Below, piece by piece: positions 28,307 to 39,906 of a stretch of 64,000 nucleotides of DNA (position 1 is its first letter; each line of letters starts with the position of its first letter). Source of the stretch: CAVPWP01 sp963709395 (GTDB taxonomy: Bacteria > Pseudomonadota > Alphaproteobacteria > Rhodobacterales > Rhodobacteraceae); the NCBI GenBank assembly GCA_963709395.1, contig CAVPWP010000005.1, positions 91,333-155,332 on the forward strand, read 5' to 3'. The notes beneath the pieces were generated by a model that saw only the letters and a program-made list of their open reading frames with translations, was not told the DNA's origin and did no database searches. Both the position numbers and the translations under genes were made by a program.

Positions 28307-29719
28307 TTGATCCATCCAGTTGTCCTTTGCGGCGGGTCGGGCACCCGCCTCTGGCCGGCCTCGCGCAAGGCCTATCCCAAGCAGTTCGCCCCTCTGGTCG
28401 GCCCCGAAAGCCTGTATCAGAGCACGCTGCGCCGGTTCTCGGGACCGCAGTTCGCCGCGCCCCTGATCCTGACGGGCGACGATTTCCGCTTCATGGCGAT
28501 CGAACAGGCCGCCGGCATCGGGCTGTCGGACGCCCGGGTGGTGGTGGAGCCCGTTGGCCGCGACACCGCGCCCGCAATCCTGACCGCGGCCCTGCTTCTC
28601 GAAAATGAACCTGACGCGCTGATGCTGGTGGCCCCATCCGATCATGTGATCGCGGATGTCGCCGCGTTTCACCGCGCGGTAACGGCAGGGGCCGCGGCGG
28701 CGAAGGACGGGGCACTTGTGACCTTTGGCGTGGCACCGGACCGGCCCGAGACAGGGTACGGCTATCTTGAACTCGGCGCCGCACCGGCGGCAGACAGGGC
28801 CGTTCCTCTGAAGAGCTTCCGTGAGAAGCCCGATGTGGCCACGGCCGAGGCCATGGTCGCCGAGGGGACGTTTCTCTGGAACGCGGGCATCTTCCTGTTC
28901 CGCCCCGCCGACGTGATCGCTGCCTTCGAGGCCCATGCCCCCGACCTTCTGGAGCCCTGCCGCGCCGCCATCGCCGCCGGGTCCGATGATCTGGGGTTCT
29001 TCCGGCTTGATGCTGACGCCTATGGCAGGGCGCGGGCCATTTCCTTCGACTACGCGGTCATGGAGAAGGCCAACCATGTCGCCGCCGTTCCGCTTGACGG
29101 CGGCTGGTCCGATCTTGGCTCGTGGGACGCCCTGTGGAAGATCGCCGGACCCGACGCGGACGGCGTGGCGACCGTCGGTCCGGTCACCGCGGTCGACTGC
29201 CACGACAGCTACCTGAGGTCGGAAGATCCGGCGATCCGGCTTGTGGGGCTTGGTCTGGACGGGATCGTCGCGGTGGCGATGCACGACGCCGTGCTCGTCG
29301 CCGCGAAGGACCGCGCGCAGGACGTCAAGGAGGTCGTCACCGCCCTTCGCGCGGCCGGCGCGCCCCAGGCAGACGATTATCCGCGCTTTCACCGGCCCTG
29401 GGGCTGGTACGAAACCCTGTGTCTTGGCGGGCGTTTCCAGGTGAAACGCATCATGGTCAAGCCGGGCGGCGTGCTGTCGCTTCAAAGCCACATGCACCGG
29501 TCCGAACACTGGGTGGTGGTCGAGGGCACGGCAGAGATCACGGTGGGCGACGAGGTGAAACTCGTGACCGAGAACCAGAGCGTCTATATCCCGCTGGGCG
29601 AAAAGCACCGGATGGCGAACCGGGGGCAGTTGCCGATGTACCTGATCGAGGTGCAGACCGGCGCCTACCTGGGCGAGGACGACATCGTCCGGTACGAGGA
29701 CGTTTACAATCGGGGCTAG
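28307..29719 (+). CDS. manC: Bifunctional mannose-1-phosphate guanylyltransferase / mannose-6-phosphate isomerase
   Basis: A 470-residue type II PMI-GMP enzyme making GDP-mannose from mannose-1-phosphate and GTP, with an isomerase domain for fructose-6-phosphate to mannose-6-phosphate. The nucleotidyltransferase motif is VVLCGGSGTRLWPASRKAYPKQF near residues 5-27, split by description; FREKPD is the mannose-phosphate site, and WSDLGSWDALW is typical of the family. The C-terminal cupin has RPWGWYE, VKRIMVKPGG and HRSEHWVVVEG. The start codon is TTG at 28307. The partner phosphomannomutase is at 31.1-32.4 kb on the other strand. It converges with the GT4 gene, with 21 bp between stops. Confidence 0.92.
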   Translation: MIHPVVLCGGSGTRLWPASRKAYPKQFAPLVGPESLYQSTLRRFSGPQFAAPLILTGDDFRFMAIEQAAGIGLSDARVVVEPVGRDTAPAILTAALLLENEPDALMLVAPSDHVIADVAAFHRAVTAGAAAAKDGALVTFGVAPDRPETGYGYLELGAAPAADRAVPLKSFREKPDVATAEAMVAEGTFLWNAGIFLFRPADVIAAFEAHAPDLLEPCRAAIAAGSDDLGFFRLDADAYGRARAISFDYAVMEKANHVAAVPLDGGWSDLGSWDALWKIAGPDADGVATVGPVTAVDCHDSYLRSEDPAIRLVGLGLDGIVAVAMHDAVLVAAKDRAQDVKEVVTALRAAGAPQADDYPRFHRPWGWYETLCLGGRFQVKRIMVKPGGVLSLQSHMHRSEHWVVVEGTAEITVGDEVKLVTENQSVYIPLGEKHRMANRGQLPMYLIEVQTGAYLGEDDIVRYEDVYNRG

Positions 29720-29740
29720 CCTGTCCCCGGCCATGCCGCC

Positions 29741-31009
29741 CTAACCCTCGAGCGGCCCGAGAGGCTTGTCCGGGCGTTCGCCCAGGACCCATCGATAGAT
29801 CTCGACGATGCGGCGGGCGCGGGCGTCCCACGAGAGGCGGGTCGCTAGCCCGGTCATGGGCCGCCAGACCCATGGCAATGCGTCGGTGCAGGGTTCGCAA
29901 CGAGGTCCTCCAACGCCGCCCGGAATCCGCGTGTGTGGTCCTCGCGCGTGCCAAGCGGCACGCGAATCCCGCTGGCGTCGTCGATCAGGTGATGACCGGG
30001 TCCGTAGTCGACGACGACGCTGGCAAGGCCCGCCAGCATCGCCTCGGCGACAACGCCTGCACCGGCGTCGCGGATCGAAGGGAAGGCGAAGATGTCGGCC
30101 GAAGCCATCATCTGGCCGACCTCTTCCTGCGGCTTCCAGCCAAGCAACTGCACAGCAGTCCCCAAGACCGTGAGCGCGGATCAGCGCTTCGAGCTTCGGG
30201 CGCTCTGGACCGTCGCCGACAATGAGCAGGCGGTGGGCCTTCAAGATTTCGCTGGCTGCGAAGGCGGAAATCACGACATCGGCGCATTTGAACGGCACGA
30301 GCCGCCCGACGAACAGGATATCGACGCGCGAGCGCGAGGGATCCCTTGGCTGCGGTGTGAACCGGCCGGGATCCGCTCCAACCTCGGGGAAGTCGATGAT
30401 TCGCGCCCCAAGGCCTGGAGGAAGTTTCTCGATCGTGTGGGGAAAGGCTGCGAGAATCGCCGCAGCCTTGCGATAGGTGGCATTGGCGTAAGGAAGAAGC
30501 CGATAGCCTTGCCGGACGTAGCGTAGCCATTCACCTTCGCTCCGGAGGACATCCGAGAACCCCGGCGGATAGGGAAGGCCTCCGTTGACAGGCCCGATTA
30601 CGAACGGCGTCTTTGACCAACTTGCAAGGGGGCTCGGGAGGGCGGAACTGATGGGTCCGATGCGATGCACGATGTCGAATCGACCTGCGCCAAGGTCGGA
30701 CCCAAAGCGTTTCCACAATTCGCGCTCGAATGCGTACTGGACCGGGTATTTCGAGGCCGCACGGCTGGCTGTGCCCAGGCGCAGAGCTGACGAGAGTTTC
30801 CAGACCGGACGGGCGACATACTCGGTGTCGAGATAGACGACCTCGGCCTTGCCCATCCCGCGCTTTTCGATCGCTTCGAGGTTGCGCACCTGGGTGACGA
30901 CGACGGCCTCATCCACGTGCTCGACGATGGAACGGGCAGTATTGAAGGCAACCGATGGCTCGGACGCCATCTCGGGGTTGCAGTCGTCAGCGTAGAGAAG
31001 CACGCGCAT
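29741..31009 (-). pseudogene. GT4-family glycosyltransferase, two compensating frameshifts
   Basis: A GT-B enzyme of about 420 residues once joined. It starts MRVLLYADDCNPEMASEP, then FDIVHRIGPIS, FVIGPVNGGL, ILFVGRLVPFKCADVV, LIVGDGPERPKLEALI, and, in a second frame, LLGWKPQEEVGQMMASADIF with SIRDAGAGVVAEAMLAG (the Glu-rich donor site). The frame changes near 30160 and returns near 29880, after which RLSWDARARRIVEIYRW closes the protein. Frame loss removes the donor site from the first frame, so the gene as written is dead. It is last in the minus-strand nucleotide-sugar operon. The sugar transferred is unknown. Confidence 0.8.
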
Positions 31010-31060
31010 CGGGCGGTTCCTTGCTTGGGCGGTCCGGTTGCCCCGGAACTGGTTCAGACC

Positions 31061-32425
31061 TCAGGCAGCGCCGATCATCGCGCGCACCTCGGCAAGCTTG
31101 CGGGCCAAAAGACCGGCATCCCCGCGCGTTTCCATGTTCAGCCGCAAGAGCGGTTCGGTGTTGGACGCGCGCAGGTTCATCCGCCAGTCGCCGAAATCAA
31201 GGCTGGCGCCGTCCAGACGGTCGATCGACCGCGCCTGAGGGCCCAGACGGGCCACCATCGCCTCGACCTCGGCCTTGGGGTCGGAGACGGTGAAGTTGAT
31301 CTCGCCCGACGAGGGAAACCGCGCCTTCAGGTCGGCGACCAGAGCCGAGAGCGGGCGGTTCTTCGCGGCCATCAGGGCAAGCATCTTCAAAGCGGGAATC
31401 ATGCCGCTGTCACAGTGGAAGAACGCGCGGAAATAGTGATGGGCCGACATCTCGCCGCCATAGACCGCGCCGGTCTCGCGCATCTTCGCCTTCAGAAAGG
31501 CATGGCCAGTCTTCGATACGACGGCGCACCCGCCGGCGGCGGCGACCGTTTCGGTGGTGGCCCAGATCACGCGCGGGTCGTGGACGATGGTGGCGCCGGG
31601 TTCGTCCGCAAGGGCGGCCTGCGCCAGAAGGGCCACGACATATTCGCCGTCGATGAAGGCGCCGGTTTCGTCGAAGAAGAAGCAGCGATCGAAATCGCCA
31701 TCCCAGGCAAGGCCGATATCCGCGCCCGATGCGCGCACCGCATCCGAGGTCACGCCACGATTCTCGGGCAGAAGCGGGTTGGGGATGCCATTCGGGAAGG
31801 TCGGGTCGGGGTCGTGGAACATGCGCTCCACCTCGATCTCAGCACCCCGTGCGGACAGCTCGGCAAGGATTGCATCGAATGCCGCGCCTGCTGTGCCGTT
31901 TCCGGCATTTGCCAGAACCTTGAAACCTCGGAGCGCCCCAGCATCGACCATGGCCGCGACATGCGCGGCATAGGCGGGGCGGGTCTCGGTGGCGTGATAG
32001 GAGCCTGGAATTGGACGGGTGTCATAGCTGTCGGCTTCGGCGAGGGCGCGGATCCTCGGCAGTTCGGATTCGGGGTCGATGGGCCGGCTTTCGGGGCCGA
32101 CCAGCTTCATCCCGTTGTAGTCGATCGGATTGTGCGAGGCCGTGACCATGATCCCGCCCGCCGCGTCCAGATGTCCGGTCGCGAAATAGACCTCTTCCGT
32201 GCCGCAAAGCCCGATGTCGATGACCCCGGCGCCTCGGTCGCGCAAGCCGTCGACAAGGGCCAGTTTCAGGGCCGGAGAGCTTGCGCGCGCATCATGGCCG
32301 ACCACGATGGTGCCCGGTCCAAAACATTCGGCGAAGGCGCGGCCGATCCGGCGAGCGATGGCGGTGTCCAAGGTCTCGCCCAGCTTTCCGCGCACGTCAT
32401 AGGCCTTGAAACAGTCAAGAATCAT
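31061..32425 (-). CDS. Phosphomannomutase/phosphoglucomutase
   Basis: A 454-residue alpha-D-phosphohexomutase of the AlgC/ManB/CpsG type that interconverts hexose 6- and 1-phosphates. The phosphoserine is S97 in TASHNPIDYNGMK. The metal loop is WDGDFDRCFF, the sugar-specificity loop GEMSAHHYF, and the phosphate-binding loop RASNTEPLLRLN. The start at 32425 (MILDCFKAYDVRG) is set by the family N-terminus and overlaps the rfbB stop by 4 bp. It supplies mannose-1-phosphate to ManC and possibly glucose-1-phosphate for dTDP- and UDP-sugars. Enzymes of this group are dual-specific, so I give no single gene symbol. Confidence 0.9.
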   Translation of the reverse strand: MILDCFKAYDVRGKLGETLDTAIARRIGRAFAECFGPGTIVVGHDARASSPALKLALVDGLRDRGAGVIDIGLCGTEEVYFATGHLDAAGGIMVTASHNPIDYNGMKLVGPESRPIDPESELPRIRALAEADSYDTRPIPGSYHATETRPAYAAHVAAMVDAGALRGFKVLANAGNGTAGAAFDAILAELSARGAEIEVERMFHDPDPTFPNGIPNPLLPENRGVTSDAVRASGADIGLAWDGDFDRCFFFDETGAFIDGEYVVALLAQAALADEPGATIVHDPRVIWATTETVAAAGGCAVVSKTGHAFLKAKMRETGAVYGGEMSAHHYFRAFFHCDSGMIPALKMLALMAAKNRPLSALVADLKARFPSSGEINFTVSDPKAEVEAMVARLGPQARSIDRLDGASLDFGDWRMNLRASNTEPLLRLNMETRGDAGLLARKLAEVRAMIGAA

Positions 32426-33462
32426 CCGGTTCCAAGCCTTTTTCGAACGCCGTCTCTTTCCAGAAGCGGACGCCACCAGTCCTCGTTCGCGAGATACCAG
32501 TCGACGGTGCGGGCCAACCCCTCCTCGACCGTGACCGAGGGGCGCCAGCCAAGCTCGTCGCGCATCCGCGCGGGGTCGATGGCATAGCGCAGGTCGTGTC
32601 CGGGGCGGTCAGTGACGAAGGTGATCAGCCGGTCGTGGGGCGCGCGGCCGGGGCGGCGGTCGTCCAGGAGGCGGCACAGCGTCGTCACGAGGTCGATGTT
32701 CCGCGCCTCGTTCTCGCCGCCGATGTTGTAGGTGCGGCCGACGGTGCCCTTCTCCAGCACGGTCAGAAGCGCATCGGCATGATCCTCGACGAAAAGCCAG
32801 TCGCGCACGTTCTCGCCGCGCCCGTAGACCTCGATCGGACGGCCCTCGATGGCCGCGATGATCGACTTGGGGATCAGCTTTTCGGGAAAGTGGTAGGGCC
32901 CGTAGTTGTTCGAGCAGTTGGTGACCAGTATCGGAAGCCCGTAGGTTTCGCCCCAGGCCCGCACAAGGTGATCCGAGGCCGCCTTCGAGGCAGAATAGGG
33001 CGAGCGGGGATCGTAGGGCGTGGTTTCGGTGAAGGGCGGATCGTCGGGACCGAGCGAGCCGTAGACCTCGTCGGTCGAGATGTGGTGGAAGCGGAAGGCA
33101 TCGGGGCGCCCCCGGCCCTCCCAGTAGGCCCGGGCGACCTGCAACATGGTGTAGGTGCCGGTGACATTCGTTTCGATGAAGACGCCGGGCCCGTCGATCG
33201 AGCGGTCGACATGGCTTTCGGCCGCAAGATGCATCACCGCATCGGGTTGGTGGCGGTCGAAAACAGTCTCTATTCCGGCGGAATCGCGGATATCGGCCTT
33301 CTCGAAGGCATAGGCGGGACTGTTCGTGACCGGGGCCACGTTGGCCTCGCAGGCGGCATAGGTCATGGCATCGACATTGACGATTTCGTGCCCGCGCGAG
33401 ATGGCCAGCCGCACCACCGCCGACCCGATGAACCCGCAGCCACCGGTGACGAGAATCTTCAT
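32422..33462 (-). CDS. rfbB: dTDP-glucose 4,6-dehydratase
   Basis: A 346-residue extended short-chain dehydrogenase that converts dTDP-glucose to dTDP-4-keto-6-deoxyglucose. NAD motif TGGCGFIGS at residues 6-14, then MHLAAESHVDRSIDGP, HISTDEVYGSLG with the catalytic Thr-Asp-Glu, YSASKAASDHLVRAW with Tyr-x3-Lys, and NCSNNYGPYHFPEKLIP. The ATG at 33462 overlaps the rfbC stop by 4 bp; the open frame runs back into rfbC only because of the frameshift there. No rfbA or rfbD is in the window. The product is the substrate of the WecE-type transaminase at 5.4-6.6 kb. Confidence 0.95.
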   Translation of the reverse strand: MKILVTGGCGFIGSAVVRLAISRGHEIVNVDAMTYAACEANVAPVTNSPAYAFEKADIRDSAGIETVFDRHQPDAVMHLAAESHVDRSIDGPGVFIETNVTGTYTMLQVARAYWEGRGRPDAFRFHHISTDEVYGSLGPDDPPFTETTPYDPRSPYSASKAASDHLVRAWGETYGLPILVTNCSNNYGPYHFPEKLIPKSIIAAIEGRPIEVYGRGENVRDWLFVEDHADALLTVLEKGTVGRTYNIGGENEARNIDLVTTLCRLLDDRRPGRAPHDRLITFVTDRPGHDLRYAIDPARMRDELGWRPSVTVEEGLARTVDWYLANEDWWRPLLERDGVRKRLGTG

Positions 33463-34026
33463 GCCGGACCGTCCCAGGTGAAGGGCGTGTGCCAGTCGGC
33501 GAACGCAGGCGCGGCGGCGTCCTTGGCGGACAGGACGGGATCGTCGTCGAGGTGCCAGTCGATGCCAAGATCGGGGGCTGTCCCACGCGACCGCGCCGTC
33601 GGCATCGGGGGCATAGTAGTCGGTGCACTTGTATTGCACCTCGGTGTTGTCGGTCAGGGTCGAGAACCCGTGCAGGAACCCTTCGGGCACGAAAAGCTGA
33701 CGGCCGTTTTCGGCGCTGAGTTCGACGCCCACCCAGCGGCCATAGGTCGGGCTTCCCTTGCGCGCATCGACCGCCACATCCCAGATCGCGCCTGCCGAAC
33801 AGCGCACAAGCTTGGCCTGCGCATGCGGCGGCGCCTGGTAGTGAAGCCCGCGCAAGGTGCCTTTGGGGCCGCTGTACGAGTGATTGTCCTGCACGAAGTC
33901 GGCCTTGATCCCGGCCTCTGCCAGAACGCGGCGGTTCCAGACCTCGGAGAACCAGCCCCGGTCGTCCCCGAACCTGCGGGGGGTGAGGATCACCACACCG
34001 TCAAGCGCCGTTTTCTCAACCTGCAT
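33459..34026 (-). pseudogene. rfbC: dTDP-4-dehydrorhamnose 3,5-epimerase, one frameshift
   Basis: A cupin epimerase of about 188 residues that inverts C3 and C5 of dTDP-4-keto-6-deoxyglucose. Motifs are VVILTPRRFGDDRGWFSEVWN, split by description, DNHSYSGPKGTLRGLHYQ with the catalytic His, KGSPTYGRW, and FVPEGFLHGF. The frame breaks near 33585 at a CCCC run, and the last 40 or so residues (LGIDWHLDDDPVLSAKD and ending FTWDGPA) lie in another frame. Its stop overlaps the rfbB start by 4 bp. Presence suggests dTDP-rhamnose or another 3,5-epimerised sugar in addition to the amino sugar. Confidence 0.88.
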
Positions 34027-34081
34027 TCCGGGGTCCTGTCCTGCCTTTTCCCGTCGCCATCGGAGCTATCACGAAGCGCCC

Positions 34082-35064
<983 letters not shown>

Positions 35065-35068
<4 letters not shown>

Positions 35069-36387
35069 TCCCAGCCCGCACGGCCCCGGCCGACCCCGGC
35101 GTAGGCGGTGAACCCGGCCTCGGCCACGTCGGCGGGATCGTAGATGTTGCGCAGATCGGCAAGGCGCGCGGTCGTCATGCCCTGGGCGAGGCGGCCAAGG
35201 TCGAGGCCGCGAAACTCGTTCCACTCGGTCAGGATCGCGATGCAGTCGGCCGCGTCGGCGGCGGCGTAGGGATCGTCCATCCAGGTCACGCCGGGCAGCA
35301 GTGCCTCGCCCTCGCGCTTGCCTTGTGGGTCGACCACGCGCACCTTAGCCCCTGCCCCGACAAGTGCCGGGACAATGGTCAGGCTGGGGGCCTCGCGCAT
35401 GTCGTCGGTGTTGGGCTTGAAGGTCACGCCCAGCACGGCAATGGTCTTGCCGTTCACCGACCCGCCGCAAAGGTCGAAGACCTTGTCGACCATGCGCCGA
35501 CGGACGTGGTCGTTGACCGCGATCACGGTCTCGGTGATCCGCATGGGCACGCCATGATCCTGCCCGATGCGGGCAAGGGCGCTGGTGTCCTTTGGAAAGC
35601 ACGACCCGCCATAGCCGGGTCCGGCATGCAGGAACTTCGAACCGATCCGCCCGTCAAGGCCGATGGCCTTCGAGACCTCCTTGACGTCGGCGCCGGTACG
35701 CTCGCAGAGCATGGCAATTTCGTTGATGAAGGTGATCTTGGTCGCGAGAAACGCGTTCGCCGCATATTTGATCATCTCGGCGGATTCGAGATCGGTCGTC
35801 ACGACTGGCGCGTCCCGCAGCGACAGCGGCCGATAGATATCGCGCATCACCTCGGCGGCGCGGGCCGACTCGACGCCCACGACCACGCGATCGGGGCGCA
35901 TGAAGTCGTCGATCGCCGCCCCTTCGCGCAGGAACTCGGGGTTCGACGCCACGTCGAAATCGGCAGCGGGGTTCGCTTCGGCGATCACCGCCTGCACCTT
36001 GCGGTTCGTGCCCACAGGCACGGTCGACTTGGTGACGATGACGGCATAGCCGTCGAGCGCACCTGCGACCTGCCGCGCGGCCTCGAAGACATAGGTCAGG
36101 TCGGCATGGCCGTCACCGCGTCGGGTGGGCGTGCCCACGGCGATGAAGACCGCGTCGGCACCCTTCACGGCCTCGGCCAGATCGCCGGTGAAGCTCAGAC
36201 GTCCGGCCTCGACGTTGCGGACCATGAGGTCGGCAAGGCCCGGCTCAAAGATCGGGACCTCGCCCGTCCGAAGCATGTCGATCTTTCGGGCGTCGGTGTC
36301 GACGCAGGCGACCTCATGCCCAAAGTCCGAGAAACACACACCCGAAACGAGGCCGACGTAGCCCGTCCCGATCATCGCAATCTTCAT
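35065..36387 (-). CDS. ugd: UDP-glucose 6-dehydrogenase
   Basis: A 440-residue NAD-dependent enzyme that oxidises UDP-glucose to UDP-glucuronate. NAD motif IGTGYVGLVSG, then VAVGTPTRRGDG-type FIAVGTPT, SNPEFLREG, and the catalytic C263 in GPGYGGSCFPKD, followed by VTFKPNTDDMREAPS. I used the ATG at 36387 (MKIAMIG); three extra residues are possible from 36396. It feeds the epimerase at the left of the window and, together with the asparagine-synthase-type enzyme, could provide amidated uronic acid. It is the second gene of a minus-strand operon with 4-bp overlaps downstream. Confidence 0.95.
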
Positions 36388-36504
36388 AAGGCCCAATCCG
36401 CTAGCCGGGAAATCGCGGTCTTGCTGACCGATTGCGGCAGGGGTGTCAACGAAACCGCGCGTCGCCGGAACGGCGACAATAGAGCGGCGTGGCTGCTATG
36501 CCCA

Positions 36505-38845
36505 TTAGTGCCCCTTGCCCTCGGGCGTGACGGTGAAGAAGAAACTGTCTTCGGGGTCGCGCGCCACCACCTCATCCGGGACGACATGGGGGCCGGACCA
36601 GAACACCCCCGCCCCGAAATGCGGGTGCAGGCGCGACAGACGTTGCATCCGGTCGCCCGTCAGCTCGTCATAGACCGCCGCGTAGTCCTCGCGCGCCCGC
36701 AATTCGTCGATGCGCCGACGATGCGCGACCACCGCGGCGTCATGCGCCGCCGCGATTTCGGGATCGGACTTGAGCCGGGCCAGTTCCGCCTCCATCGCGG
36801 GAAGGTGTCGCCGGATCGAGTCGTCGGAGTCGGTGTTGTTGTTCATCCGGAACCAGTAGATCAGCCCCTGATCGCGGTCGACGTGGTTGACCCGCCCGCG
36901 GTCACGCTTGACCAGAAAGCTTTCGGCCGACCGGACCGCATAGTGGTTCAGCGTGACAAGGTCATAGCCCACCGTCCGCGACGTCGAGCGCCAGGCGTTG
37001 CGGTAGACGGTTTCAGGCATCGGCTGTCCTGATCCGTTGACCCAGCGGATGTGGTCCTTGAGCTGCGGCACAAGACCTTTCGGCCGGTGCACCCCCAGCT
37101 TGCGGAACAGGCCCTGATGCCGGAACAGGGTCTTGAAGCCCCAGGCCTGATGCGGCTTGCGCGCCTCGAGCGGCGCGCATCGGGTGAACTGGCGCGTGAC
37201 CGGCAGATCGGCGAAGGCCGCGACGTCGGCGTTGCCAAAGAGCCGCCAGGTCATCGAGATCATGTTCGCCTCGCCGATGGCGGCGAACAGGTCGCCGATG
37301 CGCCCTGCGCCGACGTGGATGTTCACGAACTCGTCCACGTCCATGCACAGCAGCCAGTCCGCGCCGGCGACCAGCGGTTCGTCCTCGGCCGCAAGAAAAG
37401 CGGCGTGCTGGGGGCGCTGGCCCGTCTGCCGGTAGGGGTTGTCCCGGTGTTCGACCAGACCGCGCGCTTGCAAAAGGTCCAGCATACGGTCGGTCCCGTC
37501 AGTGCAGTCGTTCGAGTAGACCAGGAACCGTTCGATCCCGATCGCCCGGTGAAAGGCCAGCCATTCCAGGATGAAGGGGCCTTCGTTCTTCATGCAGGTC
37601 ACGACGGTGACGTGACCCGGACCTGTCTGGAGGGTGCCCCTGCGACCCGCGGCATGACCGGCCGACGTTACCCGGGGCTCGACCTTCGGCGCGCGTACCG
37701 GATCGGCATCGAAGACTGTGTGCGCCAAGCGCCAGAAGCGCGTCGTCCTCGATCAGGCTCGACTTGGGCACGATGGCCGCCACGCTGACGCCGGGGTGGC
37801 GCAAGGCCATGCAGCGCAGGAAGCCCGAGGCGTCCCGATGTTCAGGGACACCCTGAAGGCGGGTCATGCGCCAGACAGCCCCCTCGGCGCGGCCGGGTGC
37901 GACCGCCCAGCGCCGCCGGCGGCTGTCGGCATCGAACTGGACGCAGACGTGATCGCCGAAGCCGACCGGGCCCTTCGTGCGCAAGCGCCAGGGATAGGCC
38001 TCGCGGCCATCGAGGCCAAGGTAGCCCTGCGGCACCGCAAGCGCGCGGTCGAAAACGGTCCCGTCCGGCGAGGGAAGGACGATGTCGCTGATGTCGAGAC
38101 TGACCACCGCAAGGGCACGCGCCAGAAAGCGGCGATGCAGCGCCTCGAACACCACGGTTTCGGAAAGGGGCGCGCGGGCGGGGTCGGGAACCAGGCCGGT
38201 CATGCGCGCCTTGCCCGGCGCGGCCGGGGCGTTGAACGGGTGACCCGCCTCGGGAAGGCGGGGATGGCCAAGCGGCGCCTCAGGTGTGACGACCATGATC
38301 GGCCCGAGTTCCGGCACCTCGCCAAGGGCCGAGGCCAGGGTTTCGGCGAAGGCGGCCCGTTCCGAAGGATCGCCGCAGTCGAGGATCAGCGCCGCATCGG
38401 CACCTTGAGTCGAGGCATGGTAGCGCAGCCATTCGGCAGCGGTCTCGGCGCTTTCGGCGTGACGCAGTCCCAGAAGGACGCGGGCCTCGGCAAAGAGCGC
38501 ACACTCGTCGCCGGCGGGCATGAAACGGCTCGGGTATCCGCCAAGCGCCAAGTGCATTGGGGCGTCGGCCGGCAGTCCGGTGGCAAGGCGGTGCCCCCCC
38601 GCGATCCGGGTGAGGGCCCCGGTCATGTCCTGCCCGTTGACTGTCAGGTCACGTGGCGCTTCGCCGCCGAAGTAGAGCACTGCGCCGTCCGTCCCTTCGG
38701 CCTGCACGGCCACGAGGCGCACCGGTCCCGAGGCCTCGCTGGCTCGGAACTCCTGCCCGGGCAGCTCGCGTGTCAGCACCTTTATGGCCGTTTCTCCCGT
38801 CACCTGTCCGTCATCCACCCAACTCTGGCCCGATCCTGCGCCCAT
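36505..38845 (-). pseudogene. Large two-domain GT2-like glycosyltransferase, one frameshift
   Basis: Two overlapping frames join near 37715 into a protein of about 770 residues. The N-terminal half (from the ATG at 38845) is a beta-rich domain I do not recognise, with LYFGGEAPRDLTVNG and VVSLDISDIVLPS. The C-terminal half starts VTVVTCMKNEGPFILEWLAFH, split by description, and has FLVYSNDCTDGTDRMLD, LLCMDVDEFVNIHVG with the acidic metal site, and CAPLEARKPHQAWGFKTLF. That half is the glycosyltransferase-92-like GT2 family seen in Rhodobacterales. It ends in Arg-rich and acidic segments. The two halves could be separate genes, but the shared junction LLAL-AHTVFDADP and lack of a ribosome site favour one protein. 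Confidence 0.7.
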
Positions 38846-38961
38846 GTGGTCCGCGATTACTGGAGGGGCGATTCGAAGATGTCAAAGCCGCCCGGCATTA
38901 ACCCGGTCTACATCGCCCGATGATAGCCACGGTTCCGGGTGAGAGAATTCGAGGGGACGCG

Positions 38962-39810
38962 ATGACAGCGCAGTCCAATGCGCCGGTGATTATCCGGCGC
39001 AAGAAGGTCGTCATGGCTGAGGGCCATCACGGCGGAGCGTGGAAAGTTGCCTATGCCGACTTCGTGACGGCGATGATGGCGTTCTTTCTGCTGATGTGGC
39101 TCTTGGGCGCCACGAACGAGAACCAGCGCAAGGGGATCGCGGATTTCTTCAACCCCACGATCCCGGTGAACCGCGTGTCCGGCGGCGGCGATGGCGCCTT
39201 CGGCGGCGACAGCGTCTTTTCCGAAAACACCCTGGCCCGCAACGGCACCGGCGCCGCCATGCTGCGCCCCACCGAGGAAAACGCGTCGCGGGGCGACACC
39301 GGGGTGGATACCGGCGATGACGCGCAGACGGCTGGGTCAGAGGCAGCCGCCCTTGCCGCCATAGAAGAGACGCTGATGGGCCGGGGCGGCGAAAGCATGG
39401 TGACGGAACTGCTGCGCCGTCACGTCATTTCACGCATCACCGACGAGGGGCTGATCGTGGAACTTTTCGACACACCGGAAGCCGCGCTGTTCGATCCCGT
39501 CAGCGGTGCGCCGACCGAGGTCGCGACCGCGCTTGTCGCCGCTGTGGCCGAGGTCTTCGGTACCGTGGACAACGCCATCGCGGTGCAGGGGCATGTCGCG
39601 TCGGTTCCGCTGGTCGTCGCGCAGAACCCGGTGTGGGAGCGGTCGCAGGAACGGGCCGACATCCTGCGCCGGATGCTGTTGTCGGCAGAGATCGCCGGGG
39701 ACCGCATCGCCCGCGTCACCGGCTTCGCCGACCGCAAGCCGGTGGTGTCGAACCCGATGTCGGTACGCAACAACCGTGTCGAACTGATCCTGCTGCGCAG
39801 CAGGATCTGA
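38962..39810 (+). CDS. motB: Flagellar motor stator protein MotB
   Basis: A 282-residue stator protein. The N-terminal helix GGAWKVAYADFVTAMMAFFLLMWLLG, split by description, holds the proton-binding Asp33. A plug-like amphipathic segment and a variable Gly/Ala linker follow. The C-terminal OmpA-like peptidoglycan domain has VAVQGHVAS-type IAVQGHVAS and NRVELILLRSRI at the end. A GAGGGGA Shine-Dalgarno lies 7 bp before the ATG at 38962. MotA is not in the window. The stop is 97 bp before flgE, consistent with one flagellar operon. Confidence 0.92.
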   Translation: MTAQSNAPVIIRRKKVVMAEGHHGGAWKVAYADFVTAMMAFFLLMWLLGATNENQRKGIADFFNPTIPVNRVSGGGDGAFGGDSVFSENTLARNGTGAAMLRPTEENASRGDTGVDTGDDAQTAGSEAAALAAIEETLMGRGGESMVTELLRRHVISRITDEGLIVELFDTPEAALFDPVSGAPTEVATALVAAVAEVFGTVDNAIAVQGHVASVPLVVAQNPVWERSQERADILRRMLLSAEIAGDRIARVTGFADRKPVVSNPMSVRNNRVELILLRSRI

Positions 39811-39906
39811 GGAAAGGTCAGGTCATTTCCGCCATTAGGCCGGTGTTAAGCGCGGCGCCCTATGCCTGTCGCCGACTAGAGGTCGACGCAGCAGAAAGGC
39901 GCATCC

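Noticed and set aside
28238..29734. Minus-strand open frame of nearly 500 codons opposite manC
   Set aside because: Antisense of a strongly conserved enzyme; no protein features of its own.
36505..37728. C-terminal half of the GT2-like gene as a separate gene starting with MAHTVFDADP
   Set aside because: No ribosome site, and the preceding frame reads directly into the same sequence with one base changed.
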